Origin: Bacteroidales bacterium | GTDB lineage: Bacteria > Bacteroidota > Bacteroidia > Bacteroidales > UBA12077 | Direction: 5' to 3' | Length of the DNA: 7,866 bases | Assembly (NCBI GenBank): GCA_003446015.1 | Contig: DMBU01000003.1 | Location: 1 to 7,866, forward strand | Part shown: piece by piece, positions 5,318 to 7,866 of the stretch | Position numbering within the stretch: the stretch's first letter is position 1 | Layout of the letters: the number at the start of each line of letters is the position of its first letter | Made by a program: the position numbers and the translations under genes | The notes under the pieces: model-generated | Seen by the model: the letters and a program-made list of their open reading frames with translations, nothing else | Databases searched by the model: none | What the model was told of the DNA's origin: nothing

Positions 5318-5349
5318 TTGTTCCACTTAAGAAAACTTTAATAGTTTTA
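5318..5349 (+). promoter_or_regulatory. Candidate Bacteroidota-type promoter for the DUF5686 gene
   Basis: TTG (5318-5320), a 21-nt spacer and TAGTTTTA (5342-5349) resemble the Bacteroidota TTG / TAnnTTTG promoter, with the last base differing from consensus. It would start transcription roughly 50 nt before the ATG at 5405. It overlaps a weak AT-only inverted repeat AAAACT/AGTTTT (5332-5348), which could instead be a poor terminator of the peptide operon. Nothing else is evident in 5218-5404. Confidence 0.3.
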
Positions 5350-5404
5350 CTAAAAAAAGCGAATCACATTTCAAACTAATGACTTGCTTATTACTATATA
5401 ATAA

Positions 5405-7738
5405 ATGAATAGAGTTAAAATTTTAATTTTCTTCTTTTTCGGAATACCAATTTTGTCCTATTCGCAATCGACAGAAAACATTTCAATCTCTATCGTTGAT
5501 TCTGAAACAAAGGAGGCTATCCCTTTTGCAACAATTCATTTATTGAATAGTCCGGATATAGGCTGGGCAGCTAATATGCAAGGGATTATTCGAATTGAAT
5601 CTTTGCTGCCCGGTACCATGCAGAACGATTCTCTTCTTGTTAAATCTTTGGGATATCAACAAAAAACCACTCATCTAAATCGAATTAAATCCGACAGTTT
5701 CCACATCTATTTGCAACCACAAATCTATAATCTAAGCGAGCTCATTGTTAAACCCTCTCAAGATAAAGCCATTCATCTGATTCAAAAAGCAATCGCACAT
5801 CGAAAAGAAAATTCACCAACTTCAATCGATCATTTTAATTGCGAAATATATAATAAAACAACAATCGATTTCGTGCCAAATAGAGAATACTATTCAAACG
5901 CACAAATAGAAAAGATTCAGGCAAATCAGGATCGGTCGCATCTTTTTATTTTTGAAAAATATTCGAGCAGTATTTTTCAGAATGGGACAATGATGCATGA
6001 AAGCGTTAAATCGCATCGGCTTTCCGGATTTAAGGATCCAACAATTGAAAATTTCACAAGCCAAATACAGCCGTTTCATTTTTACGAACCAATTATTCCT
6101 TTATTTGAAAATACCTATATCAATCCGATTAGCCAATCAGGAATTTCAAATTATGGCTATCAAATTACAGACAGCATTTATGTGGAAAACGACACCATCG
6201 TTGGGATTGAGTATTTCCCACAAACATTGAATAAATCGCTGCTAAAAGGGATTGTACATATTTCGTTAAAGAATTACGCAATTACCAAAGTTACAGCAGA
6301 ACCAGCAATTCAGGAATTATTAAGTTTAAAAATAGAGCAGGAATACAAGCGTATTAAAAATCACTATTTGCCTCACCAGCTAAATTATCAATTGGTATTT
6401 AAAAAATATCCGAACAAGAAATATGGATTAAAATTTGAAAGCTATACATATATAAACGATTATCAATTCAATCTAGTTGAAATTAAACCTGCTACGAATC
6501 AAAATGATTTAATTTCGATGGATAGTCTACGTCCACTTTCATTATCTCTAAAAGAACAAAACACATACATTTGGGCTGATAGTATTGGTCAGGCGAAAAA
6601 TTTTGATGGAAAATTAAGGTTTATCAATAAGTTTTCGCAAGGGAAAATCCCCTATAAACGAGTCGATTTTGACTTAACTCAGATTCAATACAATTTGCAT
6701 GAGAAATATAGATTAGGGATAGGACTTTATACCAACGAATATTTTTCGAAACGGATTACAATAGGCGGTTTTATAGCCTATGGAACTGGCGATTATCAAA
6801 ATAAATACGGCGGATTAATGGGTTATAAATTCCCAAAACAAAAAATTGAAATTGAAGCAATATATAAAACAGATGTCGTTGAGAGCGGAGCCCTTGATAT
6901 GGGGTTTACTAAAAAATCAGGCTTTTGGCGCACAATGATGAAAGACAGCCTGAACAGGTCAGAATCATTAAGTATCTCCATTCAGAAAAAAGTGAGCCAC
7001 AGCACTTTTTTACTTGGAGTGAAAAAAGAAAATATCCAGGATTTGAACTTTAACTATGGTAAATTAAATTTTACCGAAATCTATGCGTCTGCTATCATTA
7101 ATCTTAACAAGAAGCAGCAAAATTTTTACGAACCAAACAATTTATCATACAAATTCCCCATTCTCTATCTTACTTACGTCAAAGGAATTAATGGATTGGG
7201 CAGTCATTTTTCATACAGCAGATTATCCTCTTTTTTGGAATATTCCTATTATGTTGAAGGCTTAGGAAAACAATCTGTTTTTATTGCTTATGATAAGCTT
7301 TTTGGAGGGGCAAATCTCCCCTATTATAAATTCATTTCAGGTTACGGTGCTTATTGTCCTTCTTTGCCTTTTTATGAGAAAAACTATTTTCAAACCATGC
7401 TCCCATACGAATTCACACATTCAGAATCATTGGTTATGCATTTGAAGCACACGTTTTTAAAACCATTATATTATACAAAACTTTCGGAGCCACGAATTTC
7501 GCTTCTTCAATCTGCAGGTTGGGGCAGAAACGAATTTGACCTTACAAATCAGTTCAAAATATTCGACAAAGGGTATTTTGAAAGTGGACTTCATATTGAA
7601 AATATTGTCAAAATCAACTACATCAACTTTGCGTATATTGGTTTAGGAGCCGGAGTATTTGTTAAATATGGAGATTATGCATCAAGCACTTTTTCTGATA
7701 ATATCGTTTATAAATTAAGTTTCTCTGTGATCTTTTGA
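5405..7738 (+). CDS. DUF5686 / CarboxypepD_reg-like outer-membrane protein
   Basis: This 777-aa protein starts with a signal peptide (about 1-20, MNRVKILIFFFFGIPILSYS; cleavage near Ser20-Gln21). A carboxypeptidase-regulatory-like beta-sandwich follows (about 25-105; VDSETKEAIPFATIHL is typical). The DUF5686 region begins near 120 with the characteristic AIHLIQKAIAHRKENSP...CEIYNK block (122-152). From about 400 the sequence alternates hydrophobic and polar residues and is rich in Tyr, Phe and Gly. It ends KLSFSVIF with a terminal Phe, as expected for an outer-membrane beta-barrel. Length is normal for the family, whose function is not established. There is no plug domain or TonB box, so it is not a canonical TonB-dependent receptor. 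It lies 187 nt after peptide 5, probably with its own promoter. A role in the peptide system (immunity, surface target, release) is only a positional guess. Confidence 0.88.
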   Translation: MNRVKILIFFFFGIPILSYSQSTENISISIVDSETKEAIPFATIHLLNSPDIGWAANMQGIIRIESLLPGTMQNDSLLVKSLGYQQKTTHLNRIKSDSFHIYLQPQIYNLSELIVKPSQDKAIHLIQKAIAHRKENSPTSIDHFNCEIYNKTTIDFVPNREYYSNAQIEKIQANQDRSHLFIFEKYSSSIFQNGTMMHESVKSHRLSGFKDPTIENFTSQIQPFHFYEPIIPLFENTYINPISQSGISNYGYQITDSIYVENDTIVGIEYFPQTLNKSLLKGIVHISLKNYAITKVTAEPAIQELLSLKIEQEYKRIKNHYLPHQLNYQLVFKKYPNKKYGLKFESYTYINDYQFNLVEIKPATNQNDLISMDSLRPLSLSLKEQNTYIWADSIGQAKNFDGKLRFINKFSQGKIPYKRVDFDLTQIQYNLHEKYRLGIGLYTNEYFSKRITIGGFIAYGTGDYQNKYGGLMGYKFPKQKIEIEAIYKTDVVESGALDMGFTKKSGFWRTMMKDSLNRSESLSISIQKKVSHSTFLLGVKKENIQDLNFNYGKLNFTEIYASAIINLNKKQQNFYEPNNLSYKFPILYLTYVKGINGLGSHFSYSRLSSFLEYSYYVEGLGKQSVFIAYDKLFGGANLPYYKFISGYGAYCPSLPFYEKNYFQTMLPYEFTHSESLVMHLKHTFLKPLYYTKLSEPRISLLQSAGWGRNEFDLTNQFKIFDKGYFESGLHIENIVKINYINFAYIGLGAGVFVKYGDYASSTFSDNIVYKLSFSVIF

Positions 7739-7866
7739 TGAAGATGATTTGCAAAAATTTACCAGGTTAAAACAAGGATAATCATAAATTTCCCTTTCAA
7801 TATAAAATCCAAAGCATTAAAAAACTTATTCTGAGCGACTCAACGCATAAACCGCAAAACTAGCCA
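7739..7866. other. Downstream intergenic region, possible minus-strand gene end at the edge
   Basis: No complete gene is seen. An AT-only inverted repeat AAATTTA/TAAATTT (7755-7761, 7785-7791) is too weak to call a terminator. On the minus strand, bases 7866 down to 7826 are open and end in TAA, reading ASFAVYALSRSE; this could be the last residues of a convergent gene outside the window. It is too short to confirm, and the stretch is open by chance with appreciable probability. Confidence 0.25.

Noticed and set aside
5894..6230. 61-codon minus-strand and 77-codon plus-strand ORFs within the DUF5686 gene.
   Set aside because: Both lie wholly inside a continuous 777-aa coding frame with clear domains and have no features of their own.
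7738..7770. 10-codon ORF starting at the ATG overlapping the DUF5686 stop.
   Set aside because: Far too short and without any supporting feature.
1..7866. Looked for CRISPR arrays, tRNA/rRNA genes, insertion sequences and attachment sites.
   Set aside because: No regularly spaced direct repeats, cloverleaf-like or rRNA-like sequence, or transposase/integrase coding sequence was seen.

Overview
The window reads as part of a Bacteroidota chromosome. It is AT-rich, small genes begin after A-rich leaders rather than Shine-Dalgarno sites, and it carries lineage-typical proteins (a CarboxypepD_reg-like/DUF5686 outer-membrane protein and a short HTH protein of the kind found beside natural-product peptides). 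Nothing here supports a finer placement. All confidently supported genes lie on the + strand.

Layout: (1) 1-151 is a leader rich in inverted repeats. (2) 152-661 holds two small double-glycine (GG) leader peptides (59 and 54 aa) and a 36-aa Phe-rich membrane peptide. (3) 814-846 is a strong, nearly symmetric hairpin, probably a terminator. (4) 880-4274 encodes the export machinery: an HlyD-type periplasmic adaptor and a C39-peptidase-containing ABC transporter (PCAT). (5) 4321-4650 encodes a 109-aa HTH protein. (6) 4713-5217 holds three more tightly packed GG-leader peptides (50, 54 and 51 aa). (7) 5405-7738 encodes a 777-aa DUF5686-type outer-membrane protein. (8) 7739-7866 is mostly non-coding, and the end of a minus-strand gene may enter from the right.

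Together this looks like a Gram-negative class II-bacteriocin-like (microcin-type) peptide production and secretion locus. Five precursors with GG leaders would be cleaved by the C39 protease of the PCAT during export. The HlyD adaptor would bridge to an outer-membrane channel that is not encoded here. No maturation enzyme (lanthionine synthetase, radical SAM, YcaO) is present and the mature cores contain no cysteine, so unmodified peptides are the simplest reading. No classical immunity protein is recognisable; the 36-aa membrane peptide and the DUF5686 protein are the only candidates, on position alone.

The most interesting observations are: a GG-leader-like motif near the C-terminus of the HTH protein, which would leave an 18-residue basic tail; a leader architecture shared by both peptide operons (GCCCTTAA, then an inverted repeat, then TAAAATTAA); a T9 homopolymer at the stop of the 36-aa peptide where losing one T would give a 55-aa protein; and two distinct leader classes among the five precursors.
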